Shown in pieces: positions 7,482 to 14,319 of a stretch of DNA of 35,876 nt. How positions within the stretch are numbered: the stretch's first letter is position 1; each line of letters opens with the position of its first letter. The notes beneath the pieces were generated by a model, which saw only the letters and a list, made by a program, of their open reading frames with translations, ran no database searches and was not told where the DNA came from. The position numbers were made by a program, and so were the translations under genes. The DNA is from an uncultured Bacteroidota bacterium (GTDB lineage Bacteria > Bacteroidota > Bacteroidia > Chitinophagales > Saprospiraceae): NCBI GenBank assembly GCA_937861115.1, contig CALMBD010000202.1, positions 1 through 35,876 on the forward strand, read 5' to 3'.

Positions 7482-9023
7482 ATGTACGGTCTTCATTCCC
7501 TCTTCGAAGCATTCAAGTATCAGGCATTTGTCGATTTCGGCTACCTGATGCTGCTCATTTACTTTGTTGCCATGAGCGGCGTAACCATTTATGCCCTCCT
7601 GCAATTCCACCTGTTGTACCTCTACAAGCGGTACCACAAAGAAAATCCGAAGATTCAGTATAAACAATTCGAGGCGCACGACCAGGATGCCCCATTTGTG
7701 ACGGTGCAGTTGCCGATGTACAACGAAATGTACGTCGCCGAGCGCATCATCGACTATGTGGCCGCCCAGGAATACCCTAAAGACCGCTTCGAAATCCAGG
7801 TGCTCGACGACTCTACCGACGAGACGGTGGGCATCGTGGCTGCCAAGGTAGCCGAATTGAAGGCTAAGGGTTTTAATATCGAACATGTACACCGTGTGAA
7901 CCGCCAGGGCTACAAGGCCGGCGCGCTGCAGGAGGCCATGCCCCTGGTAAAAGGCGATTACATCGCCATCTTCGATGCCGACTTCACACCCCGCGTCGAT
8001 TTCCTGCGCACGACAATGGCCTATTTCGAGGATCCGAAGGTAGGTATCGTACAAACGCGCTGGGAGCATATCAATGCCGACCACAGCATGCTGACCAAAT
8101 TGCAGGCGCTGCAATTGAACGTGCACTTTACGGTTGAGCAGGCCGGCCGCTCCTACGGCAACCTGTTGCTCCAGTTCAACGGCACGGCGGGTGTATGGCG
8201 CAAAAGCGTCATCAATGAAGCCGGCGGCTGGCAAAGCGATACCCTGACCGAAGACCTCGACCTGAGTTTCCGCGCCCAGATCATGGGTTACAAAATCCAG
8301 TACCTGGAAAAACTCGGCAGCCCGGCCGAACTTCCGGAAGACATGAACGCGCTGAAAGGCCAGCAGTTCCGCTGGAATAAAGGCGGCGCGCAAAATGTCA
8401 AGAAGTTGCTGAAACTCGTTTGGAACACCGATAAACTTTCCGGCATCCAGAAAATGCACGCCATCAGTCAGTTGCTGGCCTACGGCGTATTCCTCTGGGT
8501 ATTCATCGCGGCTGTGAGCAGCATCCCGCTCGCCTTTGCCTTTGAGCAACTGGGTATTTCGACCCACTTCCTGTCGTTCTCGGTACTGGGTCTGTTCTCC
8601 GTCGCGGCCATTTCCTACACGGCCAATATTACGGCTGCCATCAATCGCACGGTACCGCCCACCTTCTGGGAAAAAGTGCGTTTCTTCGGCTTGTTCCTGT
8701 CCTTCATGCCGATCTCGATGGGCTTGTCGCTGTACAACGCCGTGGCCGTCATCGAAGGGCTGCGCGGCAAGGTGTCCGCGTTTGTGCGCACACCGAAATA
8801 CGGCAGCACCAGCGAGCAGACACCCAAACAGAAAGCGGCCTACAAAGCCAAAAAAATATCGTGGATCACGATCGCGGAAGGCTTCATGGCCCTGGTATTT
8901 GCTGCCGCTGTCGTGATGGGTATCGCAACCGACAATACCGCATTTGTGCTGTTCCACTCGATGCTGTCGTTCGGCTTTGCCACCATTTGCTACTACTCTA
9001 TCAAACACCTGCGCTTCAGGTAG
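7482..9023 (+). CDS. Membrane-bound processive GT2, cellulose synthase-like
   Basis: A 513-residue glycosyltransferase with an N-terminal membrane segment (about 20-45), a cytoplasmic GT2 domain and about four C-terminal membrane segments (about 325-360, 370-390, 405-430, 465-510). Catalytic motifs are intact: DD (109-110), DAD (165-167), TED (256-258) and QxxRW (294-298, QQFRW), the hallmark of processive CesA-like enzymes. The FNGTAGVWRK segment is also typical. Likely products are a polysaccharide or a glycolipid head group. No BcsB-like partner or PilZ domain is nearby, so cellulose itself is not supported. A very long antisense frame (7464-9008) is a codon-bias shadow. It lies 38 bp after the DPM1-like gene and is probably co-transcribed with it. 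Confidence 0.94.
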   Translation: MYGLHSLFEAFKYQAFVDFGYLMLLIYFVAMSGVTIYALLQFHLLYLYKRYHKENPKIQYKQFEAHDQDAPFVTVQLPMYNEMYVAERIIDYVAAQEYPKDRFEIQVLDDSTDETVGIVAAKVAELKAKGFNIEHVHRVNRQGYKAGALQEAMPLVKGDYIAIFDADFTPRVDFLRTTMAYFEDPKVGIVQTRWEHINADHSMLTKLQALQLNVHFTVEQAGRSYGNLLLQFNGTAGVWRKSVINEAGGWQSDTLTEDLDLSFRAQIMGYKIQYLEKLGSPAELPEDMNALKGQQFRWNKGGAQNVKKLLKLVWNTDKLSGIQKMHAISQLLAYGVFLWVFIAAVSSIPLAFAFEQLGISTHFLSFSVLGLFSVAAISYTANITAAINRTVPPTFWEKVRFFGLFLSFMPISMGLSLYNAVAVIEGLRGKVSAFVRTPKYGSTSEQTPKQKAAYKAKKISWITIAEGFMALVFAAAVVMGIATDNTAFVLFHSMLSFGFATICYYSIKHLRFR

Positions 9024-9054
9024 TCTGAAGTTGGCGTTTGAAGTCTGGAATTGG

Positions 9055-9090
9055 TCCCCATGTTGCCCGCAGCAGCATGGGGATTATTGT
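9055..9090 (+). terminator. Probable terminator after the GT2 pair
   Basis: TCCCCATG (9055-9062) pairs with CATGGGGA (9076-9083), with a 13-base loop able to form two more pairs. It is followed by an interrupted T-rich tract (TTATTGTTGT), so efficiency may be moderate. Confidence 0.5.
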
Positions 9091-9129
9091 TGTACCGCGT
9101 TAAAACACGGTTAAAGACGCCCATTCCCC

Positions 9130-9161
9130 TTGCTGTATAACAGGTAACTCCCGTAGTTTTA
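9130..9161 (+). promoter_or_regulatory. Candidate promoter of the 9196 lipoprotein gene
   Basis: TTG at 9130-9132, a 21 bp spacer and TAGTTTTA at 9154-9161 (one mismatch to TAnnTTTG). The predicted leader is about 30 nt. Confidence 0.35.
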
Positions 9162-9195
9162 TTCCCGGATTTTAATACACACAATACTTGCCCGA

Positions 9196-9933
9196 ATGAA
9201 GCAATTTACGAGACCTGTCCTTGCCCTTTTTATTGCCGGACTGTTTTTGTCCTCCTGTTCTCCCCGACTCTTTTACCAGCCCGCCGAAACACAGCCGGAT
9301 GCGTCGGAAGTGATTTACACGCATGGTGTGCCCGGACTGCGGAGTTCGGTGCAGGGCTGCGAGGTGGTCACCGAACTGACCTCCAGAGGAGAAAAAGATA
9401 TGAACCTCAACGTGTATATCCGCAACAACAGCGACTCTGCGTTTACTTTTTACCCCGATAAAGTGGAAGTGCGCGGCTACAACGGTGCGGGAGGATGGGC
9501 GCCTTACCGGGTTTTTGAGGCCGACGAATATATCCGCTGGAAAAACACCCGCGATGCCCTGATTGCCGCCGGCGTTATTGTGGCGACGGTGGCCACCATC
9601 CTCATCATCGATGAGTTGACCGACGACAATAGTTCCGGAAGCAGCCGGAGCAATAACGACTATCAATATGTATCCGACGGCGCAGGGTTTGTGTACGATC
9701 TTACCTGGTGGATGGCCTGGACCATCCCTGCCGTGGCGGACGAACCGCCGCCACCGCCGGCCTATTCGTCCGATTTTCTGCTGCGCGAGCACACGCTTTT
9801 CCCCGGCGAAGCGGTACAAGGCATCGTGAAAGTGCGCGCCAAACCGGAGTATAAACAGAAAATACTTGTGGAGGTGCCGGTAAACGGTGTATACGCTCAG
9901 TTTGTATTTGACCAGTCGAAGCGCAGGCGCTGA
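9196..9933 (+). CDS. Lipoprotein of unknown function with an internal hydrophobic segment
   Basis: A 245-residue protein with a classic lipoprotein signal: MKQFTRPVLALFIAGLFLSSC, Cys21 after LSS. Residues about 40-115 look like an immunoglobulin-type beta domain (LNVYIRNNSDSAFTFYPDKVEVRGYN). A strongly hydrophobic stretch follows (DALIAAGVIVATVATILIIDELTDD, about 116-140), then a Ser/Asn/Gly-rich linker, a Trp-rich patch (DLTWWMAWTIP), a proline run and a C-terminal beta segment (HTLFPGEAVQGIVKVRA). This layout occurs in uncharacterised Bacteroidota lipoproteins that may sit in the outer membrane. Function unknown. It is flanked by glycosyltransferase genes but has its own likely promoter. 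Confidence 0.85.
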   Translation: MKQFTRPVLALFIAGLFLSSCSPRLFYQPAETQPDASEVIYTHGVPGLRSSVQGCEVVTELTSRGEKDMNLNVYIRNNSDSAFTFYPDKVEVRGYNGAGGWAPYRVFEADEYIRWKNTRDALIAAGVIVATVATILIIDELTDDNSSGSSRSNNDYQYVSDGAGFVYDLTWWMAWTIPAVADEPPPPPAYSSDFLLREHTLFPGEAVQGIVKVRAKPEYKQKILVEVPVNGVYAQFVFDQSKRRR

Positions 9934-9986
9934 TCCTGTCTTTGCGGAAATCTGTTAATGGTTTTCCGGATCGCCCGACCTGCATT

Positions 9987-9994
9987 TACCTTCG
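9987..9994 (+). promoter_or_regulatory. Possible -7 box immediately before the GT-C start codon
   Basis: TACCTTCG has one mismatch to TAnnTTTG and ends four bases before the ATG at 9999. If used, the transcript would be leaderless or nearly so. This is uncertain because no -33 element is clear. Confidence 0.3.
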
Positions 9995-9998
9995 TTGT

Positions 9999-11351
9999 AT
10001 GTCCGGCCTTACAGAAACGAACTTCCGATATGCCGTCAGCCTCGCACTCGCGGGGCTGACGGTTTTTTTGGGGTACTGCGTCGACCGAACGGATTTTCTT
10101 CCCCTCCTGGCGGCTTACGCCGCATTTTTCGGCCTATATGCCTGGGTGGTCTTTACAGAGAAAAACAAATCGGATACAGCGTTGCGCTGGTATGCCGGTC
10201 TCGGCATCGCCCTGAGGGTGCTGCTCCTGTTCAATATCCCCAATCTTTCCGACGATTTCCTGCGTTTTTTATGGGACGGTCGCCTGACCGTCGCCGGTAT
10301 TCATCCTTTTGAGCACCCGCCCGATTATTTTATCCGCAACAACATCTATCCTGAAGGCATTACACCGGGATTGTTTTCAAGGCTCAACTCGCCTGAATAT
10401 TACACGGTATACCCGCCGGTCTGCCAGGCGGTATTTGCACTGGCAGCGTGGATCAGCCCGGCAAGCGAATGGGGTGGGGTAGTGGTGATGAAACTGTTTT
10501 TGCTGTTGTGCGAGTTGGGTACGATGCGACTACTGTTGGGGAGCAGGCCCTCCCGAAAGTTCAGGCCTGAAGCGGCCTTGGTGTTGTACGCGCTCAATCC
10601 ACTGATTATCGTGGAAGTTATGGGCAATTGCCATTTTGAGGGCGCCATGATCTTTTTTCTGCTGGCCGGCATACGGGCTCTGGAACGGCATAAAGTGACA
10701 TACGCTGCCCTGTGGTGGGCGCTGGCCACCGCATCAAAACTGCTGCCGTTGATGTTTCTTCCTGTAGTGCTCTGCCGGCTTGGCCGGAAAAAAGGACTGG
10801 TTTTTCTCGCTGTTTTCACCGGAGTATGTCTGTTCCTGTTTGCGCCGCTGCTCCCCGTTCTGCCGAATATCTTATCCAGCCTCGACCTGTATTTCAGGCA
10901 GTTTCAGTTTAATGCGAGTATTTATTACCTGATCGATGCGATCGGTTTCCTGATGAAAGGATACGATACTGGCGAAACGCTGGGCCCTGTGTTGGGCCTG
11001 GCGACAGCAGCGCTCGTCCTGGTTATAGCATGGAAAGTCCAACCCGGTAGCGGCAAAGCAGGCGCCGACTCAGGCATAATATGGGCGGACGCCCTGCTTT
11101 TCGCAGTAGTGCTGCAAATGTTCTTTTCCGCGACCGTGCATCCCTGGTATGCAACGGTGCCTTTTGCGCTGAGCCTTTTGACCCGCTGGCGTTTTCCGCT
11201 GGCATGGACCGGACTGGTTGTCTTGTCGTACAGCCACTATGCGGGAGGCGCCTTTCGCGAAAATTACTGGCTTATCGCGCTGGAGTACGGCGTCCTGTGG
11301 TATATCCTATACCTGGAGGTGGCGAAAATGAAGAGCAACAGTGTATCCTGA
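9999..11351 (+). CDS. GT-C-type polytopic glycosyltransferase, mannosyltransferase-like
   Basis: A 450-residue polytopic membrane protein with about ten to twelve hydrophobic segments. The ATG at 9999 is the only ATG near the 5' end; a TTG at 9942 would add 19 unremarkable residues. The first large loop carries the acidic pair of GT-C enzymes (NLSDDFLRFLWDGR, Asp85-Asp86), followed by HPFEHPPDYF and a Tyr-Pro motif (YTVYPPVCQ), as in bacterial polyprenol-phosphate-dependent mannosyltransferases (GT87/DUF2029-like). It is expected to move a sugar from a lipid-phosphate donor on the periplasmic face. The DPM1-like enzyme at 6739 could make that donor (inference). Codons 12-24 contain a strong terminator-like hairpin. 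The gene ends 3 bp before a convergent gene. Confidence 0.88.
   Translation: MSGLTETNFRYAVSLALAGLTVFLGYCVDRTDFLPLLAAYAAFFGLYAWVVFTEKNKSDTALRWYAGLGIALRVLLLFNIPNLSDDFLRFLWDGRLTVAGIHPFEHPPDYFIRNNIYPEGITPGLFSRLNSPEYYTVYPPVCQAVFALAAWISPASEWGGVVVMKLFLLLCELGTMRLLLGSRPSRKFRPEAALVLYALNPLIIVEVMGNCHFEGAMIFFLLAGIRALERHKVTYAALWWALATASKLLPLMFLPVVLCRLGRKKGLVFLAVFTGVCLFLFAPLLPVLPNILSSLDLYFRQFQFNASIYYLIDAIGFLMKGYDTGETLGPVLGLATAALVLVIAWKVQPGSGKAGADSGIIWADALLFAVVLQMFFSATVHPWYATVPFALSLLTRWRFPLAWTGLVVLSYSHYAGGAFRENYWLIALEYGVLWYILYLEVAKMKSNSVS
10033..10069 (+). terminator. Strong intrinsic terminator inside the GT-C coding sequence
   Basis: CCGTCAGCCTCG (10033-10044) pairs with CGGGGCTGACGG (10051-10062), 12 pairs including one G-U, with a six-base loop, followed by seven Ts (10063-10069). 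It lies at codons 12-24 of the glycosyltransferase gene. It may end the upstream lipoprotein transcript or act as an attenuator controlled by translation. Confidence 0.7.
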
Positions 11352-11354
11352 CCC

Positions 11355-11882
11355 CTATTCTTTTCCACTTTCGCCCACAAAATAATCTTCGCGGTGCTGA
11401 AAGAGTGCGTTGAAGGTGGTCATGCTGCCGTAGCACCGGGTGATGTACTGCTGGAGGTTAACCTTGTCTTCATCATCGAGTTTCTTGTGCGCATTGATAT
11501 TTTGCTCGAGCACACGCAGGCGGTCGCGCATCATCACGATCTTGTGGAAAAAGGTGTCGATGGGCAATTCTTTGGGTTGTATGCCGTCGGCCTGAAGGAT
11601 CATCTTCCCGTTTTTCCATTTATCGCCCAGGGGTACCTTCTCCAAGCTGACGCCCGACCAGGCGCGCAGGATACGCACCAGCGATTGTTCTGCTTCCGTA
11701 AAGGTTACGGGCTCTTCTTCAGGGATGCGTTCCACCACCTGCCAGGCGTTGTAATCCTTCCCGACCATTTTAAGTCCGAACTGCATAAAGCATACTTCGT
11801 ATGCCGCCACATGAAGGCGCACCACAACACCGTCGCCGAAGGCCGGGTGTTTTACGCGGGAACCGATACCAAGTAAATCCAT
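11355..11882 (-). CDS. Conserved protein with an N-terminal Tudor-like domain
   Basis: A 175-residue cytoplasmic protein. Residues 1-45 (GIGSRVKHPAFGDGVVVRL) match the small beta-barrel motif seen at the C-terminus of UvrD/PcrA helicases and in CarD/Tudor-like domains, which often contact RNA polymerase or nucleic acid. The rest (about 60-175) is helical, with a basic and acidic segment (MMRDRLRVLEQNINAHKKLDDEDKVNLQQYITRCYGSM) and no enzyme motif. I recall it as a widespread uncharacterised Bacteroidota protein. It is 98 bp downstream of the CPBP protease gene, with a heptamer repeat between them, and is probably co-transcribed with it. Its stop faces the GT-C stop with only 3 bp between. Role in transcription or repair is inference from the N-terminal motif. 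Confidence 0.85.
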   Translation of the reverse strand: MDLLGIGSRVKHPAFGDGVVVRLHVAAYEVCFMQFGLKMVGKDYNAWQVVERIPEEEPVTFTEAEQSLVRILRAWSGVSLEKVPLGDKWKNGKMILQADGIQPKELPIDTFFHKIVMMRDRLRVLEQNINAHKKLDDEDKVNLQQYITRCYGSMTTFNALFQHREDYFVGESGKE

Positions 11883-11920
11883 TGTTAATATTGTCTATAT
11901 TGTTGATTATGTATGGTTTA

Positions 11921-11990
11921 CTTACCACTTACCACTTACCACTTACCACTTACCACTTACCACTTACCACTTGCCACTTATCACTTATCA
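11921..11990. repeat. Heptamer tandem repeat, ten units
   Basis: Seven exact CTTACCA units (11921-11969) are followed by CTTGCCA (11970-11976) and two CTTATCA units (11977-11990). The last unit and a half overlap the 3' end and stop codon of the CPBP protease gene. Unit length is seven, with no spacers, so it is not CRISPR. It resembles the short tandemly repeated heptamers known from some cyanobacterial and Bacteroidota intergenic regions. Confidence 0.95.
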
Positions 11991-12922
11991 CTCTCCCGAA
12001 ACAGCCGCACCGTCACCCAGATCAATATTGCCGACAGGAGCGCTGCAAACCAGGGGACCTGGATATCCTGCTCCAGATCGACTGTGGAGATATCCTTGCT
12101 GTAAAAGTACTGACCTGCCACCTGCAGGCCGTTGTTAAAAAAGTGGGCGATGGCAGGTACCCAGAAATTCCGGGTACGCCAGTACAACCAGCCCAGGATC
12201 AGGCCGAGCAGCATGCGCGACAAAAAACCTTCGAACTGAAAGTGAACAAAACTGAACACGGCTGCCGAGACGAGCAGGGCAACCCAGGGATTGGCAATGC
12301 GGCGCATCAGCTGTTGCTGGACCACGCCCCGGAACACCAGTTCCTCTCCGATGGCGGGCAAAAAGGCGATAATAAACAGGTTTGCCAGCAGTTCGGCGCT
12401 GTTATCCATGACCAGCAGCCCTTTGATGGCTTCTTCTGCCTGGTCTTCAGCACTTTTCAGAAAATCCGGGAGCGGAATCATCTGGTTGACGTTCAGCAGG
12501 AACAGCACCAGCGGCAGCGAAACCGCCATCATCATGATAGCCAGAAACACCGTCTGGAGTGCCGGCAACCGCCGCACTCCGAGGTAGTCCTGCCAATCGG
12601 GGCCTTTCCCGCCGGTATTGCGGTAGAACAACCAGACCGTGAGAAAACCGGCCACACCAAAACCTAGCAGGTGGCCGAGCCCCAGTTGCAGGCGCGTATT
12701 CCAGCGTTCAGCGGAAGTGGCCTCTGCCGTCAGTGCGGGAGCATCGGCCCATCCCGCCAGCATACCGATGAACTGATAAATACTTATGCCCAGAACGAAC
12801 AGGCCAAACTGGGCGATCAGGACCATCCGTACCCGTGGCCAGTCTGTTTTTGGGTACACCGGCGCCTCAGGTTCCGCCATATCGCGGTTTTCTGCCGGAT
12901 CAGGATTGTCAAGTTCGTCCAT
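11981..12922 (-). CDS. CPBP-family (CAAX/Abi) intramembrane metalloprotease
   Basis: A 313-residue polytopic membrane protein of the Rce1/CPBP family. The first about 30 residues are an acidic cytoplasmic tail, followed by about eight hydrophobic segments. The three family motifs are present: Glu193-Glu194 with Arg198 (GEELVFRG), FSFVHFQ with His227, and a third His260 (AIAHFFNNG). These residues bind the metal and form the active site. Bacterial members act in membrane protein processing, peptide maturation or immunity, but no small peptide substrate gene is visible here. The C-terminal codons run into the heptamer repeat. A promoter box lies 18 bp upstream, overlapping the divergent pdxJ promoter. 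Confidence 0.93.
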   Translation of the reverse strand: MDELDNPDPAENRDMAEPEAPVYPKTDWPRVRMVLIAQFGLFVLGISIYQFIGMLAGWADAPALTAEATSAERWNTRLQLGLGHLLGFGVAGFLTVWLFYRNTGGKGPDWQDYLGVRRLPALQTVFLAIMMMAVSLPLVLFLLNVNQMIPLPDFLKSAEDQAEEAIKGLLVMDNSAELLANLFIIAFLPAIGEELVFRGVVQQQLMRRIANPWVALLVSAAVFSFVHFQFEGFLSRMLLGLILGWLYWRTRNFWVPAIAHFFNNGLQVAGQYFYSKDISTVDLEQDIQVPWFAALLSAILIWVTVRLFRESDK

Positions 12923-12937
12923 GTGCGTTTACTTTTG
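12906..12937 (+). promoter_or_regulatory. Promoter of pdxJ
   Basis: TTG at 12906-12908, a 21 bp spacer and TACTTTTG at 12930-12937, an exact TAnnTTTG match. The predicted leader to the ATG is about 55-60 nt. The -33 region lies inside the 5' end of the divergent CPBP gene. Confidence 0.6.
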
Positions 12938-12940
12938 CGC

Positions 12941-12948
12941 CAAAGGTA
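12941..12948 (-). promoter_or_regulatory. -7 box of the CPBP protease gene
   Basis: CAAAGGTA on the plus strand is TACCTTTG on the minus strand, an exact consensus match, 18 bp upstream of the ATG. It lies only 3 bp from the pdxJ -7 box on the other strand, so the two promoters overlap. Confidence 0.6.
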
Positions 12949-13000
12949 TGGTTTGTGTTATTTCGCCCTTACTTTGCCTGCCGTTTTTATACCATTAATG

Positions 13001-13714
13001 ATGACTCGTTTAAGCGTAAATATCAATAAAGTCGCCTTGCTCCGCAATTCACGCGGGGGCAACCTGCCCGATCTGGTCCAGGTCGCCAGGGATTGTGAAG
13101 CCTTCGGCGCACAAGGCATCACCGTGCATCCGCGTCCCGATCAACGCCACATCAGGTACGACGATGTGCCGGCCTTGCGCGCGGTGGTGACTACGGAGTT
13201 CAATATCGAGGGCAACCCCACCCGCGAATTTCTCGACCTTGTTTTGGCAAACCCTCCCCACCAGTGCACCCTGGTGCCGGACGCGCCGGCACAACTTACC
13301 TCCGATGCCGGCTGGGATACCGTGGCAGATGGCGCGCGCCTGAGCGAAGTAACTGCGGAGTTGCAGCGCAATAACATCCGTGTTTCCGTTTTTGTCGATC
13401 CCTCGGTACGCATGGTGGAAGCGGCAAAGGCCGCCGGCGCCGATCGGATTGAGTTTTATACCGGACCATTTGCAAAGGATTTTGTGAAAAACCCTCAGGC
13501 GGCCGTGGCCGCCTACACCAAAGCCGCCGAAGCGGCGAATGCGGCAGGTATCGGCATAAATGCCGGACACGACCTCAACCTTGACAATTTGCGTTTTTTC
13601 CGCGACAACTGCCCCGGACTGCTGGAGGTCAGTATTGGCCACGCACTGATCGCGGACGCCCTGTATTACGGCTTGTCGAACGTGATCCGGATGTACCTGC
13701 GTCAGTTGTCCTGA
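13001..13714 (+). CDS. pdxJ: Pyridoxine 5'-phosphate synthase
   Basis: A 237-residue TIM-barrel enzyme that joins 1-deoxy-D-xylulose 5-phosphate with 3-amino-1-hydroxyacetone phosphate in the last step of the DXP-dependent vitamin B6 pathway, in the cytoplasm. Family blocks are all present in order: RLSVNINKVALLRNSRGG, GITVHPRPDQRHI, EFNIEGNPT, CTLVPDAPAQLTSDAGWD, GADRIEFYTGPFA, INAGHDLNLDN and EVSIGHALIADALY. Length matches the family. Two adjacent in-frame ATGs (12998 and 13001) are both possible starts; the second gives the usual MTRLSVNIN beginning. It appears to be a single-gene unit with its own promoter. Confidence 0.97.
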   Translation: MTRLSVNINKVALLRNSRGGNLPDLVQVARDCEAFGAQGITVHPRPDQRHIRYDDVPALRAVVTTEFNIEGNPTREFLDLVLANPPHQCTLVPDAPAQLTSDAGWDTVADGARLSEVTAELQRNNIRVSVFVDPSVRMVEAAKAAGADRIEFYTGPFAKDFVKNPQAAVAAYTKAAEAANAAGIGINAGHDLNLDNLRFFRDNCPGLLEVSIGHALIADALYYGLSNVIRMYLRQLS

Positions 13715-13865
13715 GTAACGCAGCGAAAAAACGCTGCCTATTTTCTGCCGGATTCCGCATGTAAATTATTGGTTTTGTGGAGACAATGATAAAATCGGGA
13801 GGTTGCCCGCCGGTTTGGCCATTAAAAATTCCGCCATTCCGGGCTAATATTCAAGTTCTGTATTT

Positions 13866-13873
13866 TACCTTTG
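13866..13873 (+). promoter_or_regulatory. -7 box in the pdxJ downstream gap
   Basis: TACCTTTG is an exact match to TAnnTTTG in a gap with no gene within 200 bp downstream. No clear -33 TTG at the usual spacing. Confidence 0.4.
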
Positions 13874-13878
13874 ATGGC

Positions 13879-13991
13879 AGTCGGGTTCAGCCCCGGCTAA
13901 ATAATCGGTACAACCATTTCAAACTTTCATGAGCCGCTTCGAATCAGCTTTATTCCGCGAATAAAGAATGCTGATTCGATAGCGGCTTTTT
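13879..13991 (+). ncRNA. Candidate small RNA or attenuated leader, about 113 nt
   Basis: Bounded by a perfect -7 box at 13866-13873 and a long hairpin with T-run ending at 13991. The 5' part can form a small hairpin (CGGG, six-base loop, CCCG near 13883-13896). It has no known family signature that I recognise. It may be a free small RNA, or the prematurely terminated leader of the 14086 gene, which starts 95 bp further on. Confidence 0.35.
13932..13991 (+). terminator. Long hairpin terminator
   Basis: AGCCGCT (13932-13938) plus TCGAATCAGC (13939-13948) pairs with GCTGATTCGA (13970-13979) plus AGCGGCT (13981-13987) with one bulged base. An inner TTTATTC/GAATAAA stem (13949-13965) closes a three-base loop. 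Five Ts end the structure. It is far longer than a usual terminator. Confidence 0.8.
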
Positions 13992-14085
13992 CGTGCATAA
14001 AAATTGCCTGCGAAACGCCATTTTTCCCGAAATTAGCATCTTTAAGAAAGTGCGGTTCTGTTGTTTCTGTAAAATCCCTCCTTTT

Positions 14086-14307
14086 ATGTCAACTGACGAA
14101 CGTATACGCAACCGACGGGGCTTCCGAAGTCCAATGCTCCTGCTCGGCATTACCATGACCCTGATCTATGTGGCGCTGGCATTGTGGATACTATTGGACA
14201 AAAGTTTTCTCACCGGCATCCCGTCCGAATTCCGGAATATATTTGCCGTCATGCTACTGGGCTACGGGGTGTTTCGCGGTTGGCGGGTGTATTCCGATTA
14301 TTTTTAA
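14086..14307 (+). CDS. Small two-helix membrane protein
   Basis: A 73-residue protein from the ATG at 14086 (MSTDERIRNRRGF). A short basic N-terminal tail is followed by two hydrophobic segments: residues about 17-38 (MLLLGITMTLIYVALALWILL) and about 50-62 (IFAVMLLGYGVFRGW), ending VYSDYF. No catalytic motif. It lies 12 bp before the PstS-like lipoprotein gene, so co-transcription is likely. I recall a small membrane protein gene in this position in TonB-associated clusters of other Bacteroidota. Function unknown. Confidence 0.75.
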   Translation: MSTDERIRNRRGFRSPMLLLGITMTLIYVALALWILLDKSFLTGIPSEFRNIFAVMLLGYGVFRGWRVYSDYF

Positions 14308-14319
14308 ACCCTTCCGATT

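Larger units (their letters stand above)
13715..14085. other. 371 bp intergenic region with a promoter and terminator pair, no gene
   Basis: No coding frame I can support beyond an 8-codon ATG frame at 13874. The stretch holds an exact -7 box (13866-13873), a long hairpin terminator (13932-13991) and an AT-rich leader to the next ATG at 14086. About 150 bp after pdxJ show nothing recognisable. Confidence 0.6.

Noticed and set aside
7464-9008. 514-codon minus-strand frame
   Set aside because: It is antisense to the CesA-like glycosyltransferase, whose catalytic motifs are intact. The frame is a codon-bias shadow.
7482-9023. Cellulose synthase operon (bcsA)
   Set aside because: The QxxRW signature is present, but there is no PilZ domain, BcsB, BcsC or BcsZ in the window.
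11921-11990. Possible CRISPR array
   Set aside because: Units are 7 bp and contiguous with no spacers, and no cas genes are nearby.
11801-12667. Plus-strand frame with a repeated LTTYHLP peptide
   Set aside because: The repeat peptide is the translation of the heptamer array and the rest is antisense to the CPBP protease.
11981-12922. Bacteriocin immunity or abortive infection function for the CPBP protein
   Set aside because: No bacteriocin, small peptide or phage-defence gene is adjacent, so only the membrane protease family assignment is supported.
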